Shown one piece after another: positions 24,582 through 33,068 of a DNA stretch of 64,000 nt. The notes under the pieces are model-generated. The model saw nothing but the letters and a program-made list of their open reading frames with translations. It did not search any database and was not told where the DNA came from. Origin of the DNA: Stratiolaelaps scimitus (taxonomy: Eukaryota; Arthropoda; Arachnida; Mesostigmata; Laelapidae); NCBI GenBank assembly GCA_019614645.1, contig JABWDB010000004.1:22072001-22136000 (forward strand), in the 5' to 3' direction. A program made the translations under genes and the position numbers. Position 1 is the stretch's first letter. Each line of letters starts with the position of its first letter.

Positions 24582-24662
24582 GTGATCTCCAATGTTTTTG
24601 TAACTAACCTCAATGAAGATAACTTAGGTTTATTGAAACTCGTTTGGGTCTTTATTACATGA

Positions 24663-24735
24663 GGGGATGTAGCTCAGATGGTAGAGCGCTCGCTTAGCAT
24701 GCGAGAGGTACTGGGAGCGATACCCAGCATCTCCA
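24663..24735 (+). tRNA. tRNA-Ala(AGC) copy 12, T-loop variant
   Basis: T-loop AGCGATA: the near-invariant T55 is G, which also damages the B-box. Same change as copy 25. Followed by a 112-bp spacer. Possibly inactive. Confidence 0.78.
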
Positions 24736-24847
24736 GTGATCTTCAATGTTTTTGTAACTAACCTCAATGAAGATAACTCAGGTTTATTGAAACACGTTTA
24801 GGTCTTTATTAGGTTTATTGAAATACGTTTGGGTCTTTGTTACATGA

Positions 24848-24920
24848 GGGGATGTAGCTCAGATGGTAGAGCGCTCGCTTAGCATGCGAGAGGTACTGGG
24901 ATCGATACCCAGCATCTCCA
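24848..24920 (+). tRNA. tRNA-Ala(AGC) copy 13
   Basis: Consensus gene; trailer gtgatctgc is private to this copy. Confidence 0.97.
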
Positions 24921-25001
24921 GTGATCTGCAATGTTTTTGTAACTAACCTCAATGAAGATAACTTAGGTTTATTGAAATACGTTTGGGTCTTTGTTATATG
25001 A

Positions 25002-25074
25002 GGGGATGTAGCTCAGATGGTAGAGCGCTCGCTTAGCATGCGAGAGGTACTGGGATCGATACCCAGCATCTCCA
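25002..25074 (+). tRNA. tRNA-Ala(AGC) copy 14
   Basis: Consensus gene, leader atatga. Its downstream spacer (aataaagataactcagg, then acactttt) matches the one after copy 5. Confidence 0.97.
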
Positions 25075-25155
25075 GTGATCTTCAATGTTTTTGTAACTAA
25101 CCTCAATAAAGATAACTCAGGTTTATTGAAACACTTTTGGGTCTTTATTACATGA

Positions 25156-25228
25156 GGGGATGTAGCTCAGATGGTAGAGCGCTCGCTTAGCATGCGAGAG
25201 GTACTGGGATCGATACCCAGCATCTCCA
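25156..25228 (+). tRNA. tRNA-Ala(AGC) copy 15
   Basis: Consensus gene, leader acatga. Confidence 0.97.
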
Positions 25229-25309
25229 GTGATCTTCAATGTTTTTGTAACTAACCTCAATGAAGATAACTTAAGTTTACTGAAACATGTTTGGGTCTTC
25301 ATTGCGTGA

Positions 25310-25382
25310 GGGGATGTAGCTAAGATGGTAGAGCGCTCGCTTAGCATGCGAGAGGTACTGGCATCGATACCCAGCATCTCCA
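25310..25382 (+). tRNA. tRNA-Ala(AGC) copy 16, doubly mutated
   Basis: D-stem GCTA (C13 to A) and T-stem CTGGC (G53 to C, breaking the conserved 53-61 pair). The most damaged full-length copy; likely a pseudogene. Its following spacer is 79 bp. Confidence 0.7.
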
Positions 25383-25461
25383 GCGATCTTCAATGTTTTT
25401 ATCTAACCTCAATGAAGATAACTTAGGTTTATTGAAATACGTTTGGGTCTTTGTTACATGA

Positions 25462-25534
25462 GGGGATGTAGCTCAGATGGTAGAGCGCTCGCTTAGCATG
25501 CGAGAGGTACTGGGATCGATACCCAGCATCTCCA
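25462..25534 (+). tRNA. tRNA-Ala(AGC) copy 17
   Basis: Consensus gene, trailer gtggtcttc. Confidence 0.97.
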
Positions 25535-25615
25535 GTGGTCTTCAATGTTTTTGTAACTAACCTCAATGAAGATAACTCAGGTTTATTGAAACACGTTTGG
25601 GTCTTTATTACATGA

Positions 25616-25688
25616 GGGGATGTAGCTCAGATGGTAGAGCGCTCGCTTAGCATGCGAGAGGTACTGGGATCGATACCCAGCATCTCCA
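25616..25688 (+). tRNA. tRNA-Ala(AGC) copy 18
   Basis: Consensus gene. The terminator is only T4 (gttttataac) and the spacer has ttaatg for tcaatg, shared with copy 30. Confidence 0.96.
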
Positions 25689-25768
25689 GTGATCTTCAAT
25701 GTTTTATAACTAACCTTAATGAAGATAACTTAGGTTTTTTGAAACACGTTTGGGTCTTCATTGCGTGA

Positions 25769-25841
25769 GGGGATGTAGCTCAGATGGTAGAGCGCTCGCT
25801 TAGCATGCGAGAGGTACTGGGATCGATACCCAGCATCTCCA
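25769..25841 (+). tRNA. tRNA-Ala(AGC) copy 19
   Basis: Consensus gene, trailer gtgatctcc; counterpart of copy 31. Confidence 0.97.
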
Positions 25842-25922
25842 GTGATCTCCAATGTTTTTGTAACTAACCTCAATGAAGATAACTTAGGTTTATTGAAACA
25901 CGTTTGGGTCTTTATTACATGA

Positions 25923-25995
25923 GGGGATGTAGCTCAGATGGTAGAGCGCTCGCTTAGCATGCGAGAGGTACTGGGATCGATACCCAGCATCTCCA
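25923..25995 (+). tRNA. tRNA-Ala(AGC) copy 20
   Basis: Consensus gene, trailer gtgaacttc found only here and at copy 32; long spacer follows. Confidence 0.97.
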
Positions 25996-26107
25996 GTGAA
26001 CTTCAATGTTTTTGTAACTAACCTCAATGAAGATAACTCAGGTTTATTGAAACACGTTTGGGTCTTTATTAGGTTTATTGAAATACGTTTGGGTCTTTGT
26101 TACATGA

Positions 26108-26180
26108 GGGGATGTAGCTCAGATGGTAGAGCGCTCGCTTAGCATGCGAGAGGTACTGGGATCGATACCCAGCATCTCCA
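26108..26180 (+). tRNA. tRNA-Ala(AGC) copy 21
   Basis: Consensus gene after a 112-bp spacer; counterpart of copy 33. Confidence 0.97.
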
Positions 26181-26261
26181 GTGATCTTCAATGTTTTTGT
26201 AACTAACCTCAATGAAGATAACTTAGGTTTATTGAAACACGTTTGGGTCTTTATTACATGA

Positions 26262-26334
26262 GGGGATGTAGCTCAGATGGTAGAACGCTCGCTTAGCATG
26301 CGAGAGGTACTGGGATCGATACCCAGCATCTACA
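26262..26334 (+). tRNA. tRNA-Ala(AGC) copy 22, D-stem and acceptor variant
   Basis: GAGC is GAAC (G24 to A, breaking 11-24), and the acceptor strand is CATCTAC as in copy 9. Likely inactive or poorly charged. Confidence 0.72.
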
Positions 26335-26415
26335 GCGATCTTCAATGTTTTTGTAACTAACCTCAATGAGGATAACTTAGGTTTATTGAAACATGTTTGG
26401 GTCTTCATTGCTTGA

Positions 26416-26488
26416 GGGGATGTAGCTCAGATGGTAGAGCGCTCGCTTAGCATGCGAGAGGTACTGGGATCAATACCCAGCATCTCCA
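26416..26488 (+). tRNA. tRNA-Ala(AGC) copy 23, T-loop variant
   Basis: T-loop ATCAATA: G57 to A keeps the required purine, so function is possible. Leader gcttga, shared only with copy 37. Confidence 0.88.
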
Positions 26489-26569
26489 GTGGTCTTCAAT
26501 GTTTTTGTAACTAACCTCAATGAGGATAACTTAGGTTTACTGAAACACGTTTGGGTCTTCATTGCGTGA

Positions 26570-26642
26570 GGGGATGTAGCTCAGATGGTAGAGCGCTCGC
26601 TTAGCATGCGAGAGGTACTGGGATCGATACCCAGCATCTCCA
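26570..26642 (+). tRNA. tRNA-Ala(AGC) copy 24
   Basis: Consensus gene, trailer gtgatctcc. Confidence 0.97.
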
Positions 26643-26723
26643 GTGATCTCCAATGTTTTTGTAACTAACCTCAATGAAGATAACTTAGGTTTATTGAAAC
26701 ACGTTTGGGTCTTTATTACATGA

Positions 26724-26796
26724 GGGGATGTAGCTCAGATGGTAGAGCGCTCGCTTAGCATGCGAGAGGTACTGGGAGCGATACCCAGCATCTCCA
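26724..26796 (+). tRNA. tRNA-Ala(AGC) copy 25, T-loop variant
   Basis: T55 to G as in copy 12, from which it appears to descend by block duplication. Confidence 0.78.
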
Positions 26797-26877
26797 GTGA
26801 TCTCCAATGTTTTTGTAACTAACCTCAATGAGGATAACTTGGGTTTATTGAAACACGTTTAGGTCTTCATTGCGTGA

Positions 26878-26950
26878 GGGGATGTAGCTCAGATGGTAGA
26901 GCGCTCGCTTAGCATGCGAGAGGTACTGGGATCGGTACCCAGCATCTCCA
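26878..26950 (+). tRNA. tRNA-Ala(AGC) copy 26, T-loop variant
   Basis: T-loop ATCGGTA: the invariant A58 is G. Tertiary T-loop pairing 54-58 would be lost. Confidence 0.76.
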
Positions 26951-27031
26951 GTGATCTTCAATGTTTTTGTAACTAACCTCAATGAAGATAACTTAGGTTT
27001 ATTGAAACACGTTTCGGTCTTTATTACATGA

Positions 27032-27104
27032 GGGGATGTAGCTCAGATGGTAGAGCGCTCGCTTAGCATGCGAGAGGTACTGGGATCGATACCCAGCATC
27101 TCCA
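27032..27104 (+). tRNA. tRNA-Ala(AGC) copy 27
   Basis: Consensus gene. The upstream spacer has cgtttcggtc instead of cgtttgggtc, a marker shared with copies 28, 30 and 38. Confidence 0.97.
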
Positions 27105-27185
27105 GTGATCTTCAATGTTTTTGTAACTAACCTCAATGAAGATAACTTAGGTTTATTGAAACACGTTTCGGTCTTTATTACATGA

Positions 27186-27258
27186 GGGGATGTAGCTCAG
27201 ATGGTAGAGCGCTCGCTTAGCATGCGAGAGGTACTGGGATCGATACCCAGCATCTCCA
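27186..27258 (+). tRNA. tRNA-Ala(AGC) copy 28
   Basis: Consensus gene with the ttcggtc upstream marker; trailer gtggtcttc. Confidence 0.97.
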
Positions 27259-27339
27259 GTGGTCTTCAATGTTTTTGTAACTAACCTCAATGAAGATAAC
27301 TTAGGTTTACTGAAACACGTTTGGGTCTTCATTGCGTGA

Positions 27340-27412
27340 GGGGATGTAGCTCAGATGGTAGAGCGCTCGCTTAGCATGCGAGAGGTACTGGGATCGATAC
27401 CCAGCATCTCCA
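27340..27412 (+). tRNA. tRNA-Ala(AGC) copy 29
   Basis: Consensus gene, leader gcgtga, trailer gtggtcttc. Confidence 0.97.
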
Positions 27413-27493
27413 GTGGTCTTCAATGTTTTTGTAACTAACCTCAATGAAGATAACTTAGGTTTATTGAAACACGTTTCGGTCTTTATTACATGA

Positions 27494-27566
27494 GGGGATG
27501 TAGCTCAGATGGTAGAGCGCTCGCTTAGCATGCGAGAGGTACTGGGATCGATACCCAGCATCTCCA
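27494..27566 (+). tRNA. tRNA-Ala(AGC) copy 30
   Basis: Consensus gene; spacer with tttttataac and ttaatg like copy 18. Confidence 0.97.
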
Positions 27567-27647
27567 GTGATCTTCAATGTTTTTATAACTAACCTTAATG
27601 AAGATAACTTAGGTTTATTGAAACACGTTTGGGTCTTCATTGCGTGA

Positions 27648-27720
27648 GGGGATGTAGCTCAGATGGTAGAGCGCTCGCTTAGCATGCGAGAGGTACTGGG
27701 ATCGATACCCAGCATCTCCA
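27648..27720 (+). tRNA. tRNA-Ala(AGC) copy 31
   Basis: Consensus gene, trailer gtgatctcc. Confidence 0.97.
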
Positions 27721-27801
27721 GTGATCTCCAATGTTTTTGTAACTAACCTCAATGAAGATAACTTAGGTTTATTGAAACACGTTTGGGTCTTTATTACATG
27801 A

Positions 27802-27874
27802 GGGGATGTAGCTCAGATGGTAGAGCGCTCGCTTAGCATGCGAGAGGTACTGGGATCGATACCCAGCATCTCCA
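27802..27874 (+). tRNA. tRNA-Ala(AGC) copy 32
   Basis: Consensus gene, trailer gtgaacttc; followed by the last long spacer of the array. Confidence 0.97.
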
Positions 27875-27986
27875 GTGAACTTCAATGTTTTTGTAACTAA
27901 CCTCAATGAAGATAACTCAGGTTTATTGAAACACGTTTGGGTCTTTATTAGGTTTATTGAAATACGTTTGGGTCTTTGTTACATGA

Positions 27987-28059
27987 GGGGATGTAGCTCA
28001 GATGGTAGAGCGCTCGCTTAGCATGCGAGAGGTAATGGGATCGATACCCAGCATCTCCA
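27987..28059 (+). tRNA. tRNA-Ala(AGC) copy 33, T-stem variant
   Basis: C49 to A (aatggg), breaking the 49-65 pair. Otherwise consensus. Confidence 0.84.
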
Positions 28060-28140
28060 GTGATCTTCAATGTTTTTGTAACTAACCTCAATGAAGATAA
28101 CTTAGGTTTATTGAAACACGTTTGGGTCTTTATTACATGA

Positions 28141-28213
28141 GGGGATGTAGCTCAGATGGTAGAGCGCTCGCTTAGCATGCGAGAGGTACTGGGATCGATA
28201 CCCAGCATCTCCA
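28141..28213 (+). tRNA. tRNA-Ala(AGC) copy 34
   Basis: Consensus gene, leader acatga. Confidence 0.97.
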
Positions 28214-28294
28214 GTGATCTTCAATGTTTTTGTAACTAACCTCAATGAAGATAACTTAGGTTTATTGAAACATGTTTGGGTCTTCATTGCGTGA

Positions 28295-28367
28295 GGGGAT
28301 GTAGCTCAGATGGTAGAGCGCTCGCTTAGCATGCGAGAGGTACTGGGATCGATACCCAGCATCTCCA
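28295..28367 (+). tRNA. tRNA-Ala(AGC) copy 35
   Basis: Consensus gene; catgtttggg upstream and gtggtcttc downstream, the same pair as copy 40. Confidence 0.97.
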
Positions 28368-28448
28368 GTGGTCTTCAATGTTTTTGTAACTAACCTCAAT
28401 GAAGATAACTTAGGTTTACTGAAACACGTTTGGATCTTCATTGCGTGA

Positions 28449-28521
28449 GGGCATGTAGCTCAGATGGTAGAGCGCTCGCTTAGCATGCGAGAGGTACTGG
28501 GATCGATACCCAGCATCTCCA
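28449..28521 (+). tRNA. tRNA-Ala(AGC) copy 36, acceptor variant
   Basis: Acceptor 5' strand GGGCATG: G4 to C gives a C-C mismatch with position 69, next to the G3:U70 identity pair. Confidence 0.82.
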
Positions 28522-28602
28522 GTGATCTTCAATGTTTTTGTAACTAACCTCAATGAAGATAACTTAGGTTTACTGAAACACGTTTGGGTCTTCATTGCTT
28601 GA

Positions 28603-28675
28603 GGGGATGTAGCTCAGATGGTAGAGCGCTCGCTTAGCATGCGAGAGGTACTGGGATCGATACCCAGCATCTCCA
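28603..28675 (+). tRNA. tRNA-Ala(AGC) copy 37
   Basis: Consensus gene, leader gcttga. Confidence 0.97.
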
Positions 28676-28756
28676 GTGATCTTCAATGTTTTTGTAACTA
28701 ACCTCAATGAAGATAACTTAGGTTTATTGAAACACGTTTCGGTCTTTATTACATGA

Positions 28757-28829
28757 GGGGATGTAGCTCAGATGGTAGAGCGCTCGCTTAGCATGCGAGA
28801 GGTACTGGGATCGATACCCAGCATCTCCA
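28757..28829 (+). tRNA. tRNA-Ala(AGC) copy 38
   Basis: Consensus gene with ttcggtc upstream marker; trailer gtggtcttc. Confidence 0.97.
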
Positions 28830-28910
28830 GTGGTCTTCAATGTTTTTGTAACTAACCTCAATGAAGATAACTTAGGTTTACTGAAACACGTTTGGGTCTT
28901 CATTGCGTGA

Positions 28911-28983
28911 GGGGATGTAGCTCAGATGGTAGAGCGCTCGCTTAGCATGCGAGAGGTACTGGGATCGATACCCAGCATCTCCA
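28911..28983 (+). tRNA. tRNA-Ala(AGC) copy 39
   Basis: Consensus gene; trailer ends caaggttttt, a private change. Confidence 0.97.
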
Positions 28984-29064
28984 GTGATCTTCAAGGTTTT
29001 TGTAACTAACCTCAATGAAGATAACTTAGGTTTATTGAAACATGTTTGGGTCTTCATTGCGTGA

Positions 29065-29137
29065 GGGGATGTAGCTCAGATGGTAGAGCGCTCGCTTAGC
29101 ATGCGAGAGGTACTGGGATCGATACCCAGCATCTCCA
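29065..29137 (+). tRNA. tRNA-Ala(AGC) copy 40
   Basis: Consensus gene, counterpart of copy 35 at an offset of 770 bp. Confidence 0.97.
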
Positions 29138-29218
29138 GTGGTCTTCAATGTTTTTGTAACTAACCTCAATGAAGATAACTTAGGTTTACTGAAACACGTT
29201 TGGATCTTCATTGCGTGA

Positions 29219-29291
29219 GGGGATGTAGCTCAGATGGTAGAGCGCTCGCTTAGCATGCGAGAGGTACTGGGATCGATACCCAGCATCTCCA
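29219..29291 (+). tRNA. tRNA-Ala(AGC) copy 41
   Basis: Consensus gene; the ggatcttc spacer ending, typical of the right side of the array, precedes it as it does copy 36. Confidence 0.97.
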
Positions 29292-29372
29292 GTGATCTTC
29301 AATGTTTTTGTAACTAACCTCAATGAAGATAACTTAGGTTTACTGAAACACGTTTGGGTCTTCATTGCGTGA

Positions 29373-29445
29373 GGGGATGTAGCTCAGATGGTAGAGCGCT
29401 CGCTTAGCATGCGAGAGGTACTGGGATCGATACCCAGCATCTCCA
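29373..29445 (+). tRNA. tRNA-Ala(AGC) copy 42
   Basis: Consensus gene, leader gcgtga. Confidence 0.97.
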
Positions 29446-29526
29446 GTGATCTTCAATGTTTTTGTAACTAACCTCAATGAAGATAACTTAGGTTTACTGA
29501 AACACGTTTGGGTCTTCATTGCGTGA

Positions 29527-29599
29527 GGGGATGTAGCTCAGATGGTAGAGCGCTCGCTTAGCATGCGAGAGGTACTGGGATCGATACCCAGCAACTCCA
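29527..29599 (+). tRNA. tRNA-Ala(AGC) copy 43, acceptor variant
   Basis: Acceptor 3' strand CAACTCC: T68 to A gives an A-A mismatch with position 5. Last variant copy in the array. Confidence 0.83.
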
Positions 29600-29680
29600 G
29601 TGATCTTCAATGTTTTTATAACTAACCTCAATGAAGATAATTTAGGTTTATTGAAACACGTTTGGGTCTTTATTACATGA

Positions 29681-29753
29681 GGGGATGTAGCTCAGATGGT
29701 AGAGCGCTCGCTTAGCATGCGAGAGGTACTGGGATCGATACCCAGCATCTCCA
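29681..29753 (+). tRNA. tRNA-Ala(AGC) copy 44
   Basis: Consensus gene; last acatga leader, first gatatctt spacer downstream. Confidence 0.97.
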
Positions 29754-29834
29754 GTGATCTTCAATGTTTTTGTAACTAACCTCAATGAAGATATCTTAGG
29801 TTTATTGAAACACGTTTGGGTCTTCATTGCGTGA

Positions 29835-29907
29835 GGGGATGTAGCTCAGATGGTAGAGCGCTCGCTTAGCATGCGAGAGGTACTGGGATCGATACCCAGC
29901 ATCTCCA
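29835..29907 (+). tRNA. tRNA-Ala(AGC) copy 45
   Basis: Consensus gene, followed by a type B spacer (gatatctt, gggtcttc). Confidence 0.97.
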
Positions 29908-29988
29908 GTGATCTTCAATGTTTTTGTAACTAACCTCAATGAAGATATCTTAGGTTTATTGAAACACGTTTGGGTCTTCATTGCGTGA

Positions 29989-30061
29989 GGGGATGTAGCT
30001 CAGATGGTAGAGCGCTCGCTTAGCATGCGAGAGGTACTGGGATCGATACCCAGCATCTCCA
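29989..30061 (+). tRNA. tRNA-Ala(AGC) copy 46
   Basis: Consensus gene, followed by a type A spacer (gataactt, ggatcttc). Confidence 0.97.
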
Positions 30062-30142
30062 GTGATCTTCAATGTTTTTGTAACTAACCTCAATGAAGAT
30101 AACTTAGGTTTATTGAAACACGTTTGGATCTTCATTGCGTGA

Positions 30143-30215
30143 GGGGATGTAGCTCAGATGGTAGAGCGCTCGCTTAGCATGCGAGAGGTACTGGGATCGA
30201 TACCCAGCATCTCCA
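30143..30215 (+). tRNA. tRNA-Ala(AGC) copy 47
   Basis: Consensus gene; spacer has tttttataac with gataactt and gggtcttc, a mixed type. Confidence 0.97.
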
Positions 30216-30296
30216 GTGATCTTCAATGTTTTTATAACTAACCTCAATGAAGATAACTTAGGTTTATTGAAACACGTTTGGGTCTTCATTGCGTGA

Positions 30297-30369
30297 GGGG
30301 ATGTAGCTCAGATGGTAGAGCGCTCGCTTAGCATGCGAGAGGTACTGGGATCGATACCCAGCATCTCCA
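30297..30369 (+). tRNA. tRNA-Ala(AGC) copy 48
   Basis: Consensus gene, type B spacer follows; first unit of the regular A/B alternation. Confidence 0.97.
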
Positions 30370-30450
30370 GTGATCTTCAATGTTTTTGTAACTAACCTCA
30401 ATGAAGATATCTTAGGTTTATTGAAACACGTTTGGGTCTTCATTGCGTGA

Positions 30451-30523
30451 GGGGATGTAGCTCAGATGGTAGAGCGCTCGCTTAGCATGCGAGAGGTACT
30501 GGGATCGATACCCAGCATCTCCA
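30451..30523 (+). tRNA. tRNA-Ala(AGC) copy 49
   Basis: Consensus gene, type A spacer follows. Confidence 0.97.
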
Positions 30524-30604
30524 GTGATCTTCAATGTTTTTGTAACTAACCTCAATGAAGATAACTTAGGTTTATTGAAACACGTTTGGATCTTCATTGC
30601 GTGA

Positions 30605-30677
30605 GGGGATGTAGCTCAGATGGTAGAGCGCTCGCTTAGCATGCGAGAGGTACTGGGATCGATACCCAGCATCTCCA
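30605..30677 (+). tRNA. tRNA-Ala(AGC) copy 50
   Basis: Consensus gene, type B spacer follows. Confidence 0.97.
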
Positions 30678-30758
30678 GTGATCTTCAATGTTTTTGTAAC
30701 TAACCTCAATGAAGATATCTTAGGTTTATTGAAACACGTTTGGGTCTTCATTGCGTGA

Positions 30759-30831
30759 GGGGATGTAGCTCAGATGGTAGAGCGCTCGCTTAGCATGCGA
30801 GAGGTACTGGGATCGATACCCAGCATCTCCA
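30759..30831 (+). tRNA. tRNA-Ala(AGC) copy 51
   Basis: Consensus gene, type A spacer follows. Confidence 0.97.
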
Positions 30832-30912
30832 GTGATCTTCAATGTTTTTGTAACTAACCTCAATGAAGATAACTTAGGTTTATTGAAACACGTTTGGATC
30901 TTCATTGCGTGA

Positions 30913-30985
30913 GGGGATGTAGCTCAGATGGTAGAGCGCTCGCTTAGCATGCGAGAGGTACTGGGATCGATACCCAGCATCTCCA
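30913..30985 (+). tRNA. tRNA-Ala(AGC) copy 52
   Basis: Consensus gene, type B spacer follows. Confidence 0.97.
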
Positions 30986-31066
30986 GTGATCTTCAATGTT
31001 TTTGTAACTAACCTCAATGAAGATATCTTAGGTTTATTGAAACACGTTTGGGTCTTCATTGCGTGA

Positions 31067-31139
31067 GGGGATGTAGCTCAGATGGTAGAGCGCTCGCTTA
31101 GCATGCGAGAGGTACTGGGATCGATACCCAGCATCTCCA
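31067..31139 (+). tRNA. tRNA-Ala(AGC) copy 53
   Basis: Consensus gene, type A spacer follows. Confidence 0.97.
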
Positions 31140-31220
31140 GTGATCTTCAATGTTTTTGTAACTAACCTCAATGAAGATAACTTAGGTTTATTGAAACACG
31201 TTTGGATCTTCATTGCGTGA

Positions 31221-31293
31221 GGGGATGTAGCTCAGATGGTAGAGCGCTCGCTTAGCATGCGAGAGGTACTGGGATCGATACCCAGCATCTCCA
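31221..31293 (+). tRNA. tRNA-Ala(AGC) copy 54
   Basis: Consensus gene, type B spacer follows. Confidence 0.97.
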
Positions 31294-31374
31294 GTGATCT
31301 TCAATGTTTTTGTAACTAACCTCAATGAAGATATCTTAGGTTTATTGAAACACGTTTGGGTCTTCATTGCGTGA

Positions 31375-31447
31375 GGGGATGTAGCTCAGATGGTAGAGCG
31401 CTCGCTTAGCATGCGAGAGGTACTGGGATCGATACCCAGCATCTCCA
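31375..31447 (+). tRNA. tRNA-Ala(AGC) copy 55
   Basis: Consensus gene, type A spacer follows. Confidence 0.97.
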
Positions 31448-31528
31448 GTGATCTTCAATGTTTTTGTAACTAACCTCAATGAAGATAACTTAGGTTTATT
31501 GAAACACGTTTGGATCTTCATTGCGTGA

Positions 31529-31601
31529 GGGGATGTAGCTCAGATGGTAGAGCGCTCGCTTAGCATGCGAGAGGTACTGGGATCGATACCCAGCATCTCC
31601 A
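31529..31601 (+). tRNA. tRNA-Ala(AGC) copy 56
   Basis: Consensus gene, type B spacer follows. Confidence 0.97.
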
Positions 31602-31682
31602 GTGATCTTCAATGTTTTTGTAACTAACCTCAATGAAGATATCTTAGGTTTATTGAAACACGTTTGGGTCTTCATTGCGTGA

Positions 31683-31755
31683 GGGGATGTAGCTCAGATG
31701 GTAGAGCGCTCGCTTAGCATGCGAGAGGTACTGGGATCGATACCCAGCATCTCCA
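31683..31755 (+). tRNA. tRNA-Ala(AGC) copy 57
   Basis: Consensus gene, type A spacer follows. Confidence 0.97.
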
Positions 31756-31836
31756 GTGATCTTCAATGTTTTTGTAACTAACCTCAATGAAGATAACTTA
31801 GGTTTATTGAAACACGTTTGGATCTTCATTGCGTGA

Positions 31837-31909
31837 GGGGATGTAGCTCAGATGGTAGAGCGCTCGCTTAGCATGCGAGAGGTACTGGGATCGATACCCA
31901 GCATCTCCA
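31837..31909 (+). tRNA. tRNA-Ala(AGC) copy 58
   Basis: Consensus gene, type B spacer follows. Confidence 0.97.
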
Positions 31910-31990
31910 GTGATCTTCAATGTTTTTGTAACTAACCTCAATGAAGATATCTTAGGTTTATTGAAACACGTTTGGGTCTTCATTGCGTGA

Positions 31991-32063
31991 GGGGATGTAG
32001 CTCAGATGGTAGAGCGCTCGCTTAGCATGCGAGAGGTACTGGGATCGATACCCAGCATCTCCA
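31991..32063 (+). tRNA. tRNA-Ala(AGC) copy 59
   Basis: Consensus gene; chimeric spacer follows (gataactt with gggtcttc), a break in the alternation. Confidence 0.97.
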
Positions 32064-32144
32064 GTGATCTTCAATGTTTTTGTAACTAACCTCAATGAAG
32101 ATAACTTAGGTTTATTGAAACACGTTTGGGTCTTCATTGCGTGA

Positions 32145-32217
32145 GGGGATGTAGCTCAGATGGTAGAGCGCTCGCTTAGCATGCGAGAGGTACTGGGATC
32201 GATACCCAGCATCTCCA
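32145..32217 (+). tRNA. tRNA-Ala(AGC) copy 60
   Basis: Consensus gene, type A spacer follows. Confidence 0.97.
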
Positions 32218-32298
32218 GTGATCTTCAATGTTTTTGTAACTAACCTCAATGAAGATAACTTAGGTTTATTGAAACACGTTTGGATCTTCATTGCGTGA

Positions 32299-32371
32299 GG
32301 GGATGTAGCTCAGATGGTAGAGCGCTCGCTTAGCATGCGAGAGGTACTGGGATCGATACCCAGCATCTCCA
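32299..32371 (+). tRNA. tRNA-Ala(AGC) copy 61
   Basis: Consensus gene; reciprocal chimeric spacer follows (gatatctt with ggatcttc). Confidence 0.97.
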
Positions 32372-32452
32372 GTGATCTTCAATGTTTTTGTAACTAACCT
32401 CAATGAAGATATCTTAGGTTTATTGAAACACGTTTGGATCTTCATTGCGTGA

Positions 32453-32525
32453 GGGGATGTAGCTCAGATGGTAGAGCGCTCGCTTAGCATGCGAGAGGTA
32501 CTGGGATCGATACCCAGCATCTCCA
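32453..32525 (+). tRNA. tRNA-Ala(AGC) copy 62
   Basis: Consensus gene, type A spacer follows. Confidence 0.97.
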
Positions 32526-32606
32526 GTGATCTTCAATGTTTTTGTAACTAACCTCAATGAAGATAACTTAGGTTTATTGAAACACGTTTGGATCTTCATT
32601 GCGTGA

Positions 32607-32679
32607 GGGGATGTAGCTCAGATGGTAGAGCGCTCGCTTAGCATGCGAGAGGTACTGGGATCGATACCCAGCATCTCCA
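32607..32679 (+). tRNA. tRNA-Ala(AGC) copy 63
   Basis: Consensus gene, type B spacer follows. Confidence 0.97.
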
Positions 32680-32760
32680 GTGATCTTCAATGTTTTTGTA
32701 ACTAACCTCAATGAAGATATCTTAGGTTTATTGAAACACGTTTGGGTCTTCATTGCGTGA

Positions 32761-32833
32761 GGGGATGTAGCTCAGATGGTAGAGCGCTCGCTTAGCATGC
32801 GAGAGGTACTGGGATCGATACCCAGCATCTCCA
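32761..32833 (+). tRNA. tRNA-Ala(AGC) copy 64
   Basis: Consensus gene, type A spacer follows. Confidence 0.97.
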
Positions 32834-32914
32834 GTGATCTTCAATGTTTTTGTAACTAACCTCAATGAAGATAACTTAGGTTTATTGAAACACGTTTGGA
32901 TCTTCATTGCGTGA

Positions 32915-32987
32915 GGGGATGTAGCTCAGATGGTAGAGCGCTCGCTTAGCATGCGAGAGGTACTGGGATCGATACCCAGCATCTCCA
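32915..32987 (+). tRNA. tRNA-Ala(AGC) copy 65
   Basis: Consensus gene, type B spacer follows. Confidence 0.97.
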
Positions 32988-33068
32988 GTGATCTTCAATG
33001 TTTTTGTAACTAACCTCAATGAAGATATCTTAGGTTTATTGAAACACGTTTGGGTCTTCATTGCGTGA

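Noticed and set aside
23402..25377. Minus-strand open frames beginning MLGID inside the tRNA array
   Set aside because: They are translations of the reverse complement of tRNA-Ala genes and spacers and end wherever a spacer brings a stop; they are not protein genes.
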